Positions 29,339 to 43,494 of a stretch of 64,000 nucleotides of DNA are shown here, piece after piece. Numbering within the stretch: the stretch's first letter is position 1; every line of letters starts with the position of its first letter. The DNA is from Campylorhamphus procurvoides (Eukaryota; Chordata; Aves; Passeriformes; Dendrocolaptidae), in NCBI GenBank assembly GCA_013396655.1, contig WBMV01007373.1, positions 272,583 to 336,582 of the forward strand, given 5' to 3'. The notes under the pieces are model-generated. The model was not told the DNA's origin. It was given only the letters and a program-made list of their open reading frames with translations, and searched no databases. A program made the position numbers and the translations under genes.

Positions 29339-32300
29339 ATGGCCGTTAGTGCCGCCATGGGCAGCGCTGAGGGCACAGGTAGGGCCGCGCTCCCTCACGG
29401 CTCCCTCAGGGCCCACACCGCCCCAGCCTTCTCTCTCTGCCCCCTCACCGCCTCCCCCGCTGCTGCCGCGGTTTTATTCGGCCCCTTAAAGCTGTCTTTT
29501 CTTTGTGTTCGGGTTTTTTGTGTTAACCTCCCCGTCCCCTCCCCGGTGATGCTTTAAGTTAATAAAGCTGGAGATGAACAGTAAGTGGAGTGTTTCAAGA
29601 CGTCAGCCTGAAATACAGGAGGTGCTGCTTTAATTTCTCGTGCTCCTGAAATTATTAAAGTGATCTCTGGAGATGATGGAAGAGTAAAGGGGTGCAAAAA
29701 TAACACTCCTTGTGTCCAGAACAGTAAACACTGAACAAATTGGTGTCTGTTGCAATAACTATGCATTTTCCTTCCAAAGATGACTTATCCCTTCTCTAGT
29801 AATCTAAAGCCCTTAATACTTGCTAAAATACCATTTTGATTTGCAAAAGCAACATCGTGGAGGGGTGTGTGTGTGTGAAATCCAACCTAAGAGATCACAA
29901 ACTAACAAAGGCTTCAGTTCCCCCAGGCTGGAGTTTGAACAGGGTGAGAGGACTAAAGGTACCTGTGCTTTAAAACTCTTCTTTAAAGAGCCAATAAACA
30001 TCTAACTGTGCTCCTCAGAGCATGGTGTTAGTGGGACCAGCTCTGTATTCTTGTAATCCCTAAATAAAGAATAAATGCAGTCCCTGAATTTAGCTCTCCT
30101 GAGGAATATTTGCATTAGCAGTGATGTCATTGCCTACGAGTATTAGAGAACCTGGGTTTATAAGAGAAGCTCCTTTTCCAAAAGAGTACATGTAATTTCT
30201 GGTTACTGATACACAGCATATCAAATTGAGAAATTCTTCAAGGATTGGAATTGCTGGCTGTGAGGCCAGATCTAAACTCGTTTTCCGTCATATGAAAGAA
30301 AAAAGTACCCTGCCCAGCCTGTGGTACTTCAGTGCCCTTCAGCTCTCTAGTCCAGTTGTGGAATGACTGTACTTGAACAATATGTTCAATATTTTGGGTG
30401 ACTGGGGTGGCCTGGCTGGGTTTGACCACCTCTGGTGGAGTCAGAGACACTTCCAGGGATTCCAGCTTTAGCTAACCATGTCCCTTTCAGTTCTGACATT
30501 AATATGTTTTACTTCTTAACAGATTGGGTTGATATTGCCAATGAGCTTTTAAGGAGCTGTCACATAAACCAGCAAATAAAGCATCTCTCGGAATGTGGTG
30601 CTGATGTGTTTGTTCGTCTCTATGAGTCAATCTTAGGAGAAAAAGTACCAGGTAGGAATTATAATTTTTAAATATTTTAAATTTATCTCTGTGTATTCTG
30701 TAATAAAAAAAATTGAAAAAGTTTGTGCTTAGTACTTATGAAAGATTTCATATGACCACGTGATATTTGGGCTTTTCACCAAATACAAGGTACTGAAAAA
30801 GTACTAATTTTTAAGCAGAAGTTAGAGTAGTTTAATTAAAGTACCTGCAAACAGCTAGCCATTTAGATAGCTTAAAATCTATTCTTTATTTTAAATAGAT
30901 CTCATAGCTACTCCCAGGAGCCAAGAGGATGATGCACATAATGTACAAGCAGTAATAGATTCCCTGGCATTGGACTATTTGCAGGTCAGCCTGTCTCACA
31001 TCACTGGTAAGTACTTTTTTTAATGAGGCAAACACCAACTGAATGTCTGTGTGGTTTGATTCGAACATTTATAAGAATCTTATGTTATGCAACATGCTTT
31101 CATACTTGCATGGAAGGTCTTTGTCCTGTAGTGAATGTCATCAGAGCACTGAATTCTTGCCTCAGACATCAGGTTATAAATTGAAACAGTAAGCAGAGAA
31201 TAAAGAAGAGAAAGAATTGTTAAAGTTAAGTCATTAATAGATCATTTGGCTGCTAAAGTGTTACCTGAAATCTGTTCCTGGCTCATGATTGAAGACTGGC
31301 TTTTAAGAGACATGAGCCTTGAATTCCAAGTTGTATTGCATTTCTAGAAGTTGCTGAGTAAAGACTTGAGCTGTTGTGCCTGTCCTTTGTACACAGATGA
31401 TGGGTACTCAGGTAGAGTCTCAGTCATAACTGCCTGAGACATGAAGTACCTGTGATGTGGTGCCTGGGCAGGGTGGCTGGTGTTTGCAATCTGCTGCCAC
31501 TCCAGAGACTGGCTTCGTGCTGGAGATTGTATAAGGAAAGTACTAAATGCTAACCATCCCTGAAAATATCCCTGCATATTTTTCTGGTGTGTGGAAGCAG
31601 TTATTGCATCAATAAGCTTTCACTTATTAGTACTGAAAATATGCAAATTTAGGACACTTCAAAGGTACCTTAAGCTTACATACACAGCCATCAATGAATT
31701 TCCAAGCACTCTCCTCCAGGAAACTCCTGTTTTTTAGAATTTTTCTTCTCTGAACTGCTCATTATTGACATGTGGAACTACCTTCTCTTCAGGTGAGAAC
31801 ATTGTGAAAGGAGATAAGGAATCCATCAGGAACCTCCTTGAAATATTTGATGGTTTGTTAGAGTATCTTACAGAAGTCAGTGAATCTTCTTCTCACACTG
31901 GAGGTGAGTAGACAAATGTAAACCCAAAGTGTTTCCACTGTAGCAAAGATGTATTTGGTGTTTTTTTTCTCGTTTATAATTTTGAAAACGCAGAGAAGGA
32001 GAAAGAGAAACTGACCTTGGGGGGATGAAATTCCAGTGGCTAAATTGAGTATTTACATTCCTTATTTTCATAAACAATAAAATAGATAATTTCCCCCAAA
32101 ACTTGTTAAAAGGCAAGAACTGGAGTACATAATCTCTCTACTTCATTCTTGTGGCAGAAACCTACTCTAGACAATTCATCCTCTGTTAGCTGCTTTTCAA
32201 CCTGTAAATCAAATAATTTAGGATTATTTGATTTAGGATTTAGGATTTAGGGAGGGAAATATTTGTTTTAATTGGAACAATGAGCAAATGTCCCTTTTAC

Positions 32301-35300
32301 TTACTAGGAGACAACCAAGGGGGTGAGAGCCTCTCCTGGGAGGTGGGTCTTGGGAGCAGATCCACAGCAGGGTCTATTTTGAGGAAATATTAAATGGGAA
32401 GAGAAGCTGTTCAGCCCTGCAGAGGCATCTTAGTGCTTTTCCCTTTCCTCAGGCTGCCAGTGCAGTTACCCCGTGGGTGTTAGTGGCTCCAGTTTTCTAG
32501 CTGTAAGTCCAGAATTTGATTTTTTTGAGGAAGGTTTCTTTATAATTGGGACAATAGGATACATGATAGTGGTATAATTTTTCGAAACCTACCATAAAAG
32601 TTGTGCCTCTCCCAAGTGGGGAGTATTACATGTTGTTGTTTTGGGTATTGTCATTATAATGTTCTATTACTTTTAAACTGGTATGATGATATTGGAAAGA
32701 GCTGTTAGTTTATAGGTAGTTTTCTTGAAAGTAATTACCTCTTGATTATTACCAGCAGAGGCAAGTGTGCTGCCCAGTAATGAAGTTCCAATTGCATCTC
32801 CAGAGCAGCTGGAAGGCAGTTCTGATCAACTTACAGAGCATTCAATGCTCTCATCGGCTGAAGGGTAAGAACAATTCTGAATATTTGCATTGACAGACAG
32901 ATTGACCATCTTTGTGTATCTGTAGAGAAACCAGTAGGGTTTTAATAGTATGGAAATGTAGTGATTGCATATGTCAAATGGAATGTGAGGTAACTCTCCT
33001 TTGGTCGGGCAGTAGGAGGGCTAAAATTAGATCCAGAACCCTTTTTGCCTTTCAAGAGTGCTGGTGGCAACTTGTGTCCCCTAAGTTTAGCTTACTAACT
33101 TTGATCCATTTTAAACAACTGTATTCTAGTTGCACTGAATCCAGTTTATCACTCCCATCCTGGTTTGTTCTGTGGAGGGAGGGCTCATGTCCCACACTGT
33201 CACAGCCACTGCCTGGTGTCACAGCTCTTCTGCAGCTCCATCTCGTGGGCTGAAGTGGCAGGGACTCTGAGACTAAATATTTCATGGCTTTATGTTCCCC
33301 TCAGGTCCCACTCAGAATATTTTATGCTCAATTGTGATCCAGACGGCTCAGAATCTACCGGTGAACTGATTAGACTTGGAGATACTGCTCATTCATTTGC
33401 CAACAGAGAGAGAGGTGAGTTTGGGTGAAAAAAAAATTGAATTCCACTCTGTAGTAACACTTCTAGGCTTTATTTGTTGTTTCATGGTTTTTAAAGTTAT
33501 TTCTTTCAAGCAAATACTGTTTTAAATTCTTATTTTGCAAAAAAACCCCAACCCACCATAAACATATACCTGTAGTTGATCTCACTGGAGTTAAAGTTTC
33601 ATGACTCCTAAGTGACAATTTGGATAAAGGTTTGTTGTTTGACTTCTAACTCAGTTCTGCTCCAAAGGCATTTTATCTTGTTCAATAGAATAGGAGAATT
33701 CAGAAGACTTGAATTTATTTCCTTTACTGCAGTGTAAGATGTGTTATTTAAGACTGTAAAAGGACTATTAAGTTCATTCTCAAAGAAGACTTGTTAGGAG
33801 CGTGGGTGCCAATTCAAAGCATTATGGGTGGCTCTGAAACAAATGATGTGGAGATGACTTAAAGGGAGTTCATTCTTATTTCCCATTTTTCTATAACAAT
33901 ATTCCTATTCTTGTTGGTGATCGAGCTCTTCAAGTAGAGGCACAAAGGAATATTATGAATTATGAACATTTCACTGACTGGAATTACAAGTAAGAATTTA
34001 ACAGATCTGTTTTGATCATAGTATGGGTTGCTGATACAAAGTCATTAAAGTAGCAGACAAGAAAATTGTCTATCTCAAGATGCTTTATAGATCTTAATTT
34101 AATCTTTTTAAACATCCACCCTAGCATTTCAATTGCCTATACTGTTACTAGCAGAAATGGATAAGGGGGTGGAAGAACCTAAAAGCTCAGAGTCTTTTGC
34201 AATATTGCCCAGAGAGTTCTCTGAAAGCAAAAGGGAGACTGCAAAGGCAAAGGAAGATGGTGAGCATTGATTTTTTCTGACAGCTCCTCTACCTCATTTT
34301 GACTTGGGCTGTGGGGAACTGAGGTAGTGCAGAGGAGAGCTTTAGCCATGGGTAGAAGCACTTTAGCTTTATTTCTTTTGAGAAATACCATGTTTTCGTG
34401 TCCCAGAGTATGCAAAGTTTCATTATCCTGGGCTATTTCTGCTTAGGTAGGATTTGGCTTCAGCCAGGATTTTTTTAATTGTGGTTTGTGGGTTTTTTTA
34501 TTTTTGTGGTTCAATAAGGAAAATACTAAAGGTAAGAATTCCTTGTGCAAGATCCTCACATCCAAAATCATGCTCTCCAGGCACAGAAATGTGCCAGTGC
34601 TGTCCTGTGCAATCCAAGATGATGGCTACCATTGGATTTCAGCTCCTTCCCTTTCATATGCACAGACAATACACAAACCATGTTCTGCTTTCCCAGATAA
34701 CACACTTCAAATGCCTTGTTTGTCTCTTCAGGGCTGATGGAGTCTGTTGCTGCTGCTGAACCTCACCAGGAGGGTGTGAGTGCCAGGGCTACAAAACTGG
34801 GGGAGCCCATCCAGCAAGCCATTCCTCTGCTGCCCCCCTTTCAGCCTGCCCATCCTGGCTGGAGAGATTACCACAGCTCAGACAGACAGGCAGCAGCTCT
34901 GGCAAGCACTCAGGGAGTGACTGTTCCTACTGTAAGGAAAACCTATCCTTTGGATATTTTATTTTTTTATTTCAGTAACCAATACTGCTTTCCTTTTAAA
35001 ACCTTCTAGTTCCCTTGCAGAATGGGAATAATTTGTCACTGAAGAACATTACTGATTGTGTCAGATTTTATCTCAGTTCAAGGAATTTTGGATTGTGGAT
35101 TCATTCTTCACTAAGTGTCCAGAGAGGAATTGAATTTGAGGGGTGTCTCTATTTTATACACATACACATCCTCATAATCCATGTAACTGCATGGTTGACA
35201 ATAGAGCAGACAAAATAATTACAGTGATTTTGTCCATCTACAAAATCAGCATTGCTTTCCATTTGCAGCCAAGCCTAATGTCTGACCTTCCTGTCAGCAC

Positions 35301-38300
35301 TCTCCTGTGAATTTACAGAACACATGTTGCTTTTTATTTCAGCTTGAAACAACACTTACTGAAGAATCTGATGATGTTTCTGATAGTCCTTCTCTATCAA
35401 GCAAGACCTCTGGTGAGAGAAAATTTTGCTTTCTATAGGGAAATTCTTAAATATAAAATCTTGCATTTATTTTTACTGGCACCACAAGAAATACAGCTTT
35501 GAAACTACAAGTGCATTTCAGCCACAAGTTCATATTTCTCTCTCTGTTCTATAGAGAAACAAAAATAGGTTACTTTTAATCTGTTTCCTGTGCTGGAAAA
35601 AAGTAATCCATGTCCTCAGTTCAACTCCTTTCTTAGTTAATCCAGTTAAGATGGGCCTGCACTGCAGAAATCTCTTCCAGCAGATAACTGCCATGGCTGA
35701 GCTTATTCTGAGCAGGGAAACATGGACCAAACAAGCCAGTTTCAACTCTATGCCAGAAAAACCACCCATGAACTACCATTGTAGAAAAGGTTTAGAAGCT
35801 CTTTTTTTTCAGTCCTCCTTTTCTCTGTTGCCTTGGAAACCCTGCTTACCTTTCCAGTTTCCATAGCACTTGACACTGAGCACTGAAGAGTTGAGAAATT
35901 ACCAAAATGAATGTCACAACTGTGTACCCACAGTTGCTGTGTCATTGTGGGCTCCAGAGGCCATGGCTCAGCCCTGTGTTTAACTTGTTCCCCACCCCAG
36001 CAGGCACAGTGTGCCAGCCCCTCACCCTCACCTGTCTTCTGCATCTGCAGGGGGAGCCCAGCTGGGAGAGGAGGAGCACAGTGTGACAAAGGTACACGTT
36101 GCATCTTTATTTATGGGAGTTCTTTCAATCTTTTTTGATTTCTGCTTAATTCTCCTGGTATCTTGTGGCACTTCTGGGCTTATTTCAGACCTGCTTTTGT
36201 CTTGCTTTCCTCCATATAGAATCAGTGATGCAATGTTGTTAGACTGTGCCTATGTACAGTTTGTAAGTCACATCATTCATAGTTCTTTGTGGGGCTGTTT
36301 GCTCCAAAAAGTGCATGAGCCAGCACCCAGAGGGTTCTAATTTATCACAACCAACCAGTCCCCAGTTATCTTGCTTTTTAATCAAAAATACACAAAATTT
36401 GAGAGTATAGTCATGTCCTTTCTGATGTGTACCAGCATTCTAAATTAGTAAGAATTTGGGGTTTTGGTTCTGAAGATCACTGAACTGCCTGGTTATGTTG
36501 TTTCATTTCATTTTCTTGCATTGCCCTTTGCTTTTCAAAAATGAAATAATGCAAACCCCACTAATAGATGAGCAGATGCCATTCTGTGCCCATAGAAATG
36601 TGTCTGTATAGGAACTTTCTTGCTCTGGAAACACTTTTTGCCTTCTGCAACCACAAGAGGTACTCACAGACTTCACTTGTTCCAATAGTTTCAACAGCTT
36701 TTCCATCTACATTGTCTGTTTAAAACATTGTCTCTGTTTGAAACTCATGTTCCATTGGTGCATTTGCAAGTGCATTCATGGCAACCCCAAATGACTGCTG
36801 TTTGAACAGAGAAGCCACCAGGCAGTCCCAAAGCAGTGGAACTAAGTGGCATAAGGATGTAAGTGTTCTCTTTTGGTGCTCTCTGAGTTGCAGCTCAGTT
36901 TGTGCTCAGTGAAGTTCAGCTTCTTTCCATGACCTGGCATCAGTCCCAGCCTAATGAGGATACTCACTGCTTAACCCAGGCCTTGTTCTGGGTCAGGGCT
37001 TTAGCAGTTTCTTGAACTGGTATTCTATATTTTTGATAGTCTGTTTCTTTTAACATTAATTCTCTAAAGCACACTATCTTCAGTCAGGGACCTGGAAATA
37101 CAGCTGCTTTTATATATCTGTATTCACAGGGTTTGGGGTGGTTCTATGAAAGCTGTTACAGCATCTCTCTACTCATGTGATCTGTAAGATCTCAATAACA
37201 TCTCAATTTCTTCATGTTCCTAGGTTCCTGTGGTACAGGAGCCTTCTACATCTGCCTCCTCTTCAGATGCAAAACTCTCACTAAGTGTTGGGCAATTAAC
37301 TCCAAGGCCTGAATCCAGGTACCTGCCTAGAACAAGGCAAGTTCAGTGTTTTGGTACTGAACCACATTAACACTTTCATTTCCATGGCCATCCAGCCCCC
37401 ACCCCCTCTTTAAATAAGATCTTTTCATCCTTGGCTGTGTGACAGTGAAAGATTAACGTTAATAGAAAGATTTCCTGTTTCTCCTGACATATATTGATTT
37501 TCTTAAATATAGTTACAGGCATTTACAAGTTCAGCTTCTACTTAATCCCATAAAAATGTGCTCCTGCAAAAAGTGCACTGGAATGGTGGGAGATAATGCT
37601 TATCTTCAAGTTTTTAGTACACAAATGAAATCTGTGCTTTCTGCTTCAGCAGATATGAAAATTCTACCACAGATTCACTTGAAGATTCACTTTCCCAGGA
37701 AGCAACAAATAAGAACCTGCCTGAGCAGGATCTCCACGAAGCCTCAGAGAATCTGTCTCGCAGGCTGAATGAACTGGATTTGGTAAGTGAAACCTTTGTT
37801 GAGCTGAGCAGTCTGGCTGTAGTAATGACAGTGGAGAGAACAAGAGTATCAGTTCTGTATTGATGAAAATCCACAACTAACACTGACTTTAGTTGATTGA
37901 AGATTTAGAACTGTCTATTGAACTTGATCCCCCCCCCAAAAATCTATCCCTTAGATGTTAAAGAGAGCTTTGGGTGAGCCCAGCAGAAAGGAGGTGACAG
38001 ATGAAGACAGCCTGTCTCAGCACAGTGACAGTGTCATGGACTATGGCCACAGGGCAGCTGAGCAAGGTAACCATTCTGATGCCACTATTATTACAAATTA
38101 TTAATTAATTATGAAGTATAGGAATGGAAAAGAATATAAAAAATCCTTTCCATGTAAAGCCGATACACTGAATTACTCATAGTTAGTTACTAAGCTTTAT
38201 ATTGTAGGTTCACTTATATTTTGTCTTTGATCCAAACCTGAGTAACAGTAACAGAATTACAACTAAATTCCTATTTAATACTTAAATAGCCACAGTAAAG

Positions 38301-41300
38301 CTGTACAAAGAAATACAAGGCAAACACAGCTGCAGAAAAAATGCACAGGAAGTGGGGGAGGGACAGAACAGAAGCCCACAGGCCTGTGGCTCTGAAATGA
38401 GGGCCTGCTCACAATGCACTTCACTGGGTTTTGGCTCACATGAGATGCTCTGTGACTCACCTTTCCTTACAGGCACATCACACCCAAGGTACCTGGGCAG
38501 GCCACGATCCCTCTCCCCACCCTCACCCTCCTCTCAGTATCAGAAGGACAAACTTTGTGGTAATGGCCAGATAAAGACAATCCGCAGCCAGCTGCAAAAG
38601 GAAAAGGATGAGAGAGCAAGAACAGCAAAGGTAACTTCTAGGTTAGACCTCGTGGTAATTCCTACCCCCAGTTATGCTAAACCCATGAAAACACTGCTCT
38701 GGCTTCATGGGGACGGCTGGCCTCCTCTAGTAATCAGGTGCTGTTGTAGCTGTAGCCTGCTGAGGAAGAGACAACCCCCACATTTTGCAAGAAAAGAGTT
38801 TAAAGTGCAAGAAGCTCCTTTGACCAGTGCAGCAAACTAGCTAATGAGGTGTTTGTATGGACTGATTAGTCCTTTTCTTTGTCTTTTCTAGACAGTCACT
38901 AAAGCTTATGCAGATGAACTAAGAATTTATGAAGCTAGAGAGAGGTTCAGGCTTTCCAGGCTCAGAGAAGCCATCAAGGATATGGTAGGTGATGCATTCT
39001 GGGGATTGTTGGTTGTGGTTGGTTTGGCTGATTCTTTTTCTTTTTAAATTTGGATGATCTGCCCAGACACTCTTGGGTACAAAAACTCCTTGTAACCTGT
39101 CACAGTTACAGCACTGTGTACTTCTGAAGTAGTAACTCACTAGTGTTCAGTGCTGCAGGAGAGCTGAGGTTGTGCAATAATGAGATTTAACCTTTCTGTG
39201 AACCCTGACCTGCATTTGGTGAGTTCTGGCCTTGTGGAGAATCCAATGCAATATGTCCAAGTTCTCATTCTAAAGTTTCAGAGACAAAATTTAAGTTCTG
39301 ATAGCCAAACTGTCTTCTATCAGTCTTTCCCTTCTCATACCTGTTCTCCATCTGTTTTACATCTGCTCCTAAGGAACAAGAATACAAAGAAAACATCTTT
39401 CAAGAACCTCCAAAAATGTCTCAGCCAGTGAAAGTTTATTCTAGAAAAACCACACCTCGGAATCCCAAATACAGCCAGTGGATTCCAAAACGAGGGACTG
39501 TGAAGCCAAAGAAAGCAGCTCCAAGTAAGAACTGCAAAACTATACTTGGTGGAAAACTGGCATCTTTTGAAAGCATGTGTTGAACTCCAAGAATAAAGGC
39601 ACCAGTCCAACATATACCAGTCAGCTGCAGCATTTTCCCCTTCTCCTGACCTCTGTATGTCTGGATTTTTGTTAGGGAAGATAATGCTCTATGTAAGCCA
39701 TCAATGCACAATCAAACTGTGACCCATTTGCTACTCCCTTAAAATCCCTTGGATTATTTTCAGGGCTTGTTTCCATTACTGCTGCTTCTGTGCTTGTTCC
39801 ACTGCAGTCTGAGCCCTGCTGTTATTTTTCTGAGCATGTATCGGATTTAAAGTTGGGCCTTTGGCTTGAGCTGAGCCACGTGCAGGTAACAGAGGAGGAT
39901 CTGTGAGGGCCCTGGCACTGGGGTGTTGATGCTGCACTGGTTTTGCTGAGCAAGTGATGCTCCAAGGACAGCCAAGATGCAGATCCTGGGCTCAGTTTTG
40001 GTGACCAGCACTGTGTGTGCTTATGGATCCCCTGCATACCTGGGTGTTGCCCAGTTTTTAAAGAGCATGTACTTGGTAAATACCCTTTTGTTTCATCTCC
40101 CCATCATCTTCCCCTGCCAGAAAGATCAAAGATGGGAATGAGCTGGTTGCAAACCAGTTTATTTTGCACTTGTTTACTTGACCTGGATCTATCATTGCTC
40201 CTGAGGTGTTGGCATCATTTTAAGTTGCTGCAACCAGAGAGAGGGGGACAGCTAAAGAAATCACTGGTTAGTGATGGTCAGAACCAGGTGAAGAAGGGGA
40301 TATCTCTCTTAGCTGGATGTGGTGGTGGGAGGGAAATAACCCTGAGCTCAAAAAGCAATTCTTCAGGAAAAAACAACAACAAATTGGGACTGGTCTCTGC
40401 TGCTGCTGTACTGGCAGGGTGATGTTGTGTCCTGCTGGGTCTGTCCTGACACTGTAACAGCAGCATGGCATTTTATATGGGGCTCAATGTAAATTATTTC
40501 ATACCTTGGGCTGACAATTTTTGGACAGATTAACCACTAAATGTATTCCCCAGGAATTTATTGCTTACACCTGTCTTTATCTTACAGTGACAATAAGAGA
40601 CAATGACCTCCTAGTGAAGCTCCTGGAAGAGTTTCCCTACCTGCACATTTCCCACCGTACTCTGAGTAAAATGTGGCAGCAGCAGCTTGCACACACTGAG
40701 CACCTCCAGGCAGCTCCTGGCAGGACTAGCCTAAAACTCCTGAATGAAGTGAGTGCTCTCATTCTTACCTGCAAAGAAGGTAAGGTTTCTTACAGCAAAG
40801 AAAGCCTGCCAGGATGTCAACACAGCACAGCCCAGAGGATGTGTCTGAGCTTGGTTAAACAGGGCTCTACACACTTAGACACAGGGATTCAGCTTCTGAC
40901 CAGCCACTGGAATATAATGGTCCTTTTTTATACTGGCTATTGCTTTTTTAAAAGCACTTTATAGGTCTGAGTGCTAGTTCTGAGCAGTCTTTCAGTTTAA
41001 AGGTTAGTTACGGGATACAAAAATTGATTAACTTCTATGTGGTAACTCTCAACATAAAAACCAAACCACAGCAGAGGCAATGCTTAAACCTCCTACATAC
41101 CACTGCTTGTCCTGTAGAATGATGGAAGTGATCAGCTTTTTTTAAATCTCCAGGTTCAACAAGCCCTGAAGAAGCATGAGCTTCTTGCTGCAATTATTAA
41201 AAAAGATCAAGACCACAGCAAGAGACTGGTATGTTCTTTGACAGGTATTTGTTACATCATGTTGAGCCACCTAGAATGTGTGTTCCCTGGGCATGGAAGT

Positions 41301-43300
41301 GGCTTTTTATCTGAGGAGTTTTATGCCTTTTGAGGAGCTGTGGTCTCAAGTGCTGTGTGATCTATTTGTTGTGTGGCTGCTGGGGTCATGGGAATGGAAT
41401 ATTTTTATTATTATTGCACTGCATTGTTGCTTTAAAAGGTCAAATTCTAAAAATGTGCAAGGAGGAGGAACTTCAGGCTGTGGGTGTTGCATGGCAGCAC
41501 CAACTCCTCAGCTGTGCTAAACCAGTGCTGACTGAAGCTTTAAACCACAACCGTGTGTCAAACTGGGCTATGGAGAAGGTCCTGAGTAAAGAACCTTAAT
41601 TAATCAGCAGTGTTTAATGAACAAAGCTTTGGCTGCAGTTGGCAGTTTGGTCCTACAGCTCTGGTTCTCCATGTAGCAAGAGTTCAAGCAGCGTGTGTGC
41701 CGGCAGAAGTGGGCGCAGAACAAGGTGACAGAGAGGAGGCAGCAGGTGGCCCGGGCCAGGAGGTACTACGAGGACTACAGGGTGCAGCTGAGGGCCAGGA
41801 TGCTGCGGGCCAGGACCCAGGAGGAGAGGGTAAGCACGGGGCTCCTGCCTGCCTGGGGGCATTCACTGTCTGCTGCTCAGCTGGGAGGGAAGGGGCAGGG
41901 CAGAGCCAGCAGGAAAGGCTTGGTTGGTCAGGGATGAAACACCTCCTGGTCTGGAAACCTGGATACAGGTGGGGCAAACCACTGTGGAACCCTCATGGGG
42001 TGAAGAGGAGGAGAGAAAGGGTGAAGTATCAGGATGGAAAAACAGGGCTGGTAATGTGAGAAATTAAGGAAATGAGTTTTGAGAAACAGTGGGATTAAGA
42101 AGTTCCTACAGTTACTATCCAAAGGAAACAATCTAAATCTTCAGTTAAGGGAACTGATCAAACAGGCAACTTTGTTAATCAGCTGTGTTTGTTAAACAAA
42201 GTGGACTTTGGGACAGATAGGATCTCTAATTAGGGCTGGACATCAGAGAGAAGGAAAGCAAGGAGAGTTATTACACTTTGCAAGAGCAGATACACAATTG
42301 TCACCTTTTAAAATAAAAGATTAGAAGTTTAGTGCATAACCCACTGTTAGTGATTTGAGAAGTGTTTGCCTCAAGCTGTGAGCTACAGCTGGGAAGTGTT
42401 CTTGTGTAGAAATGGAAAGCCTGAGTTCAGGCTGGATTTCCTGGGCTGGAAATCTGGATGAAGGTCCTGAAATTACACTCAGAATCCAGGGGGGACTGTA
42501 AATTGACCACTGTTGGGTCATGACTAAACTGACATGAAAAAATTATTTTATCTCTCAGAATTTCAGCTAAATGAGTAAACCAAATCCAGCTCAGCTGTAT
42601 CTGCACCACCATTTCTAGATGTACAACTGTACTTTGCATGGGCAAGGGCCTGTCCTGCTGTGATCACCACTCCAGCAGGAGAGAAAGCAGCTGGGAAATG
42701 TAAGAGTATACTTAAAAGTTTCAGGTTTGCTTTTCTTAATTGGTGGCAGATATTTCAGAAGTTATTTGAAGAAGGCTTAGAGATTCAGAAGCAGAGGCTG
42801 AAGGAGCTGAGGGCCTACGCCCAGGAGAAGCGCGACGAGCAGCGCCGGGAGCACCAGAACGAGCTGCAGTCCATGGAGAACTACTACAAGGACCAGGTAA
42901 AGCTGCAGCAGGCAGGGCACATGGGTACACTGCAAGCTGTGCCTTTGTTTAATCAGCTCAGCTCACACTTGTGTTATGTTTAGTTTTCCATGCTAGCAGA
43001 AGCTTTAGCTCAGGAATTCCAAGAAATCCAAAGCAGAGAGAAAGCACAAGCACAAGTAAGTATTCCTAATTTGGTTTGTGTTCCCTTTTCACATGCTGTG
43101 GCTAATGTCAGGATTTTCTTTAGATGCTACAGAAATCAAAAAGGGAACTGAGATCAAAGATGGAAAAGGAAATACAACAACTGCAAGCAGCAATCATGCA
43201 AAGTGATGATGACACCTTTTTTCAAGAACTAGAAGCAGACAGGCTGAGGTCTAGACTTCAGATGGCTTCCTTCCAGTACAGCCAAGGCCATTTCTTCTAA
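29339..43300 (+). CDS. CEP95: Centrosomal protein of 95 kDa (CCDC45), complete
   Basis: Centrosome and spindle-pole protein of poorly known function. Exons: 29339-29378, 30523-30651, 30899-31006, 31793-31903, 32759-32864, 33305-33414, 34732-34931, 35343-35412, 36051-36091, 37224-37318, 37653-37782, 37955-38066, 38473-38630, 38892-38984, 39374-39524, 40588-40748, 41154-41228, 41677-41829, 42750-42896, 42984-43055, 43124-43300. They sum to 2439 nt (812 aa; human about 821). Exons 2-4 hold the conserved N-terminal calponin-homology-like region ([18 protein letters not shown], then [12 protein letters not shown]). Exons 5-12 are Ser-rich and poorly ordered. Exons 13-21 are long charged coiled coil ([30 protein letters not shown]), ending [12 protein letters not shown]. 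Two in-frame ATGs open exon 1 (29339, 29357), both in good Kozak context. Exons 5 and 11 have NAGNAG acceptors and so may start 3 nt earlier. Exon 9 may alternate with 36812-36858. Confidence 0.93.
32229..32250 (+). repeat. Short heptamer repeat (GATTTAG)3
   Basis: Three tandem GATTTAG units lie in CEP95 intron 4, preceded by a related ATTTAGGATTATTT tract. It is a small microsatellite with no visible role. Confidence 0.7.
36812..36858 (+). other. Candidate alternative exon of CEP95
   Basis: A 47-nt open stretch between an AG (GAACAGAG) and a strong donor (GAT, then GTAAGT). It encodes [16 protein letters not shown] when joined to exon 8. Its phases (1 in, 0 out) equal those of exon 9, so it could replace exon 9 but not be added after it. 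The polypyrimidine tract is weak. Confidence 0.35.
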
Positions 43301-43466
43301 GACTTAGGTAAATGTCACTGCAAGGATGCTGACAATCTTTGAGAGCTGCTGTCATGGCAAAGGGAGTGTGGTTGTTTTTTTTCTCTAAAATATCTGGTCT
43401 GTCATTTTGACCTGCCAGAGGTGGAATTGTTGGGATCTGGGATGTCCACACTATTTTATGATCACC

Positions 43467-43472
43467 AATAAA
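43467..43472 (+). terminator. CEP95: CEP95 poly(A) signal
   Basis: AATAAA 167 nt after the CEP95 stop, followed by a GT/T-rich tract (TTTTTGAAGTACTTTG). A short 3' UTR is predicted. Confidence 0.75.
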
Positions 43473-43494
43473 AGTTTTTGAAGTACTTTGTACC

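Noticed and set aside
32216..32250. Interstitial telomere-like repeat
   Set aside because: The unit is a GATTTAG heptamer, three copies, not TTAGGG. It is an ordinary microsatellite.
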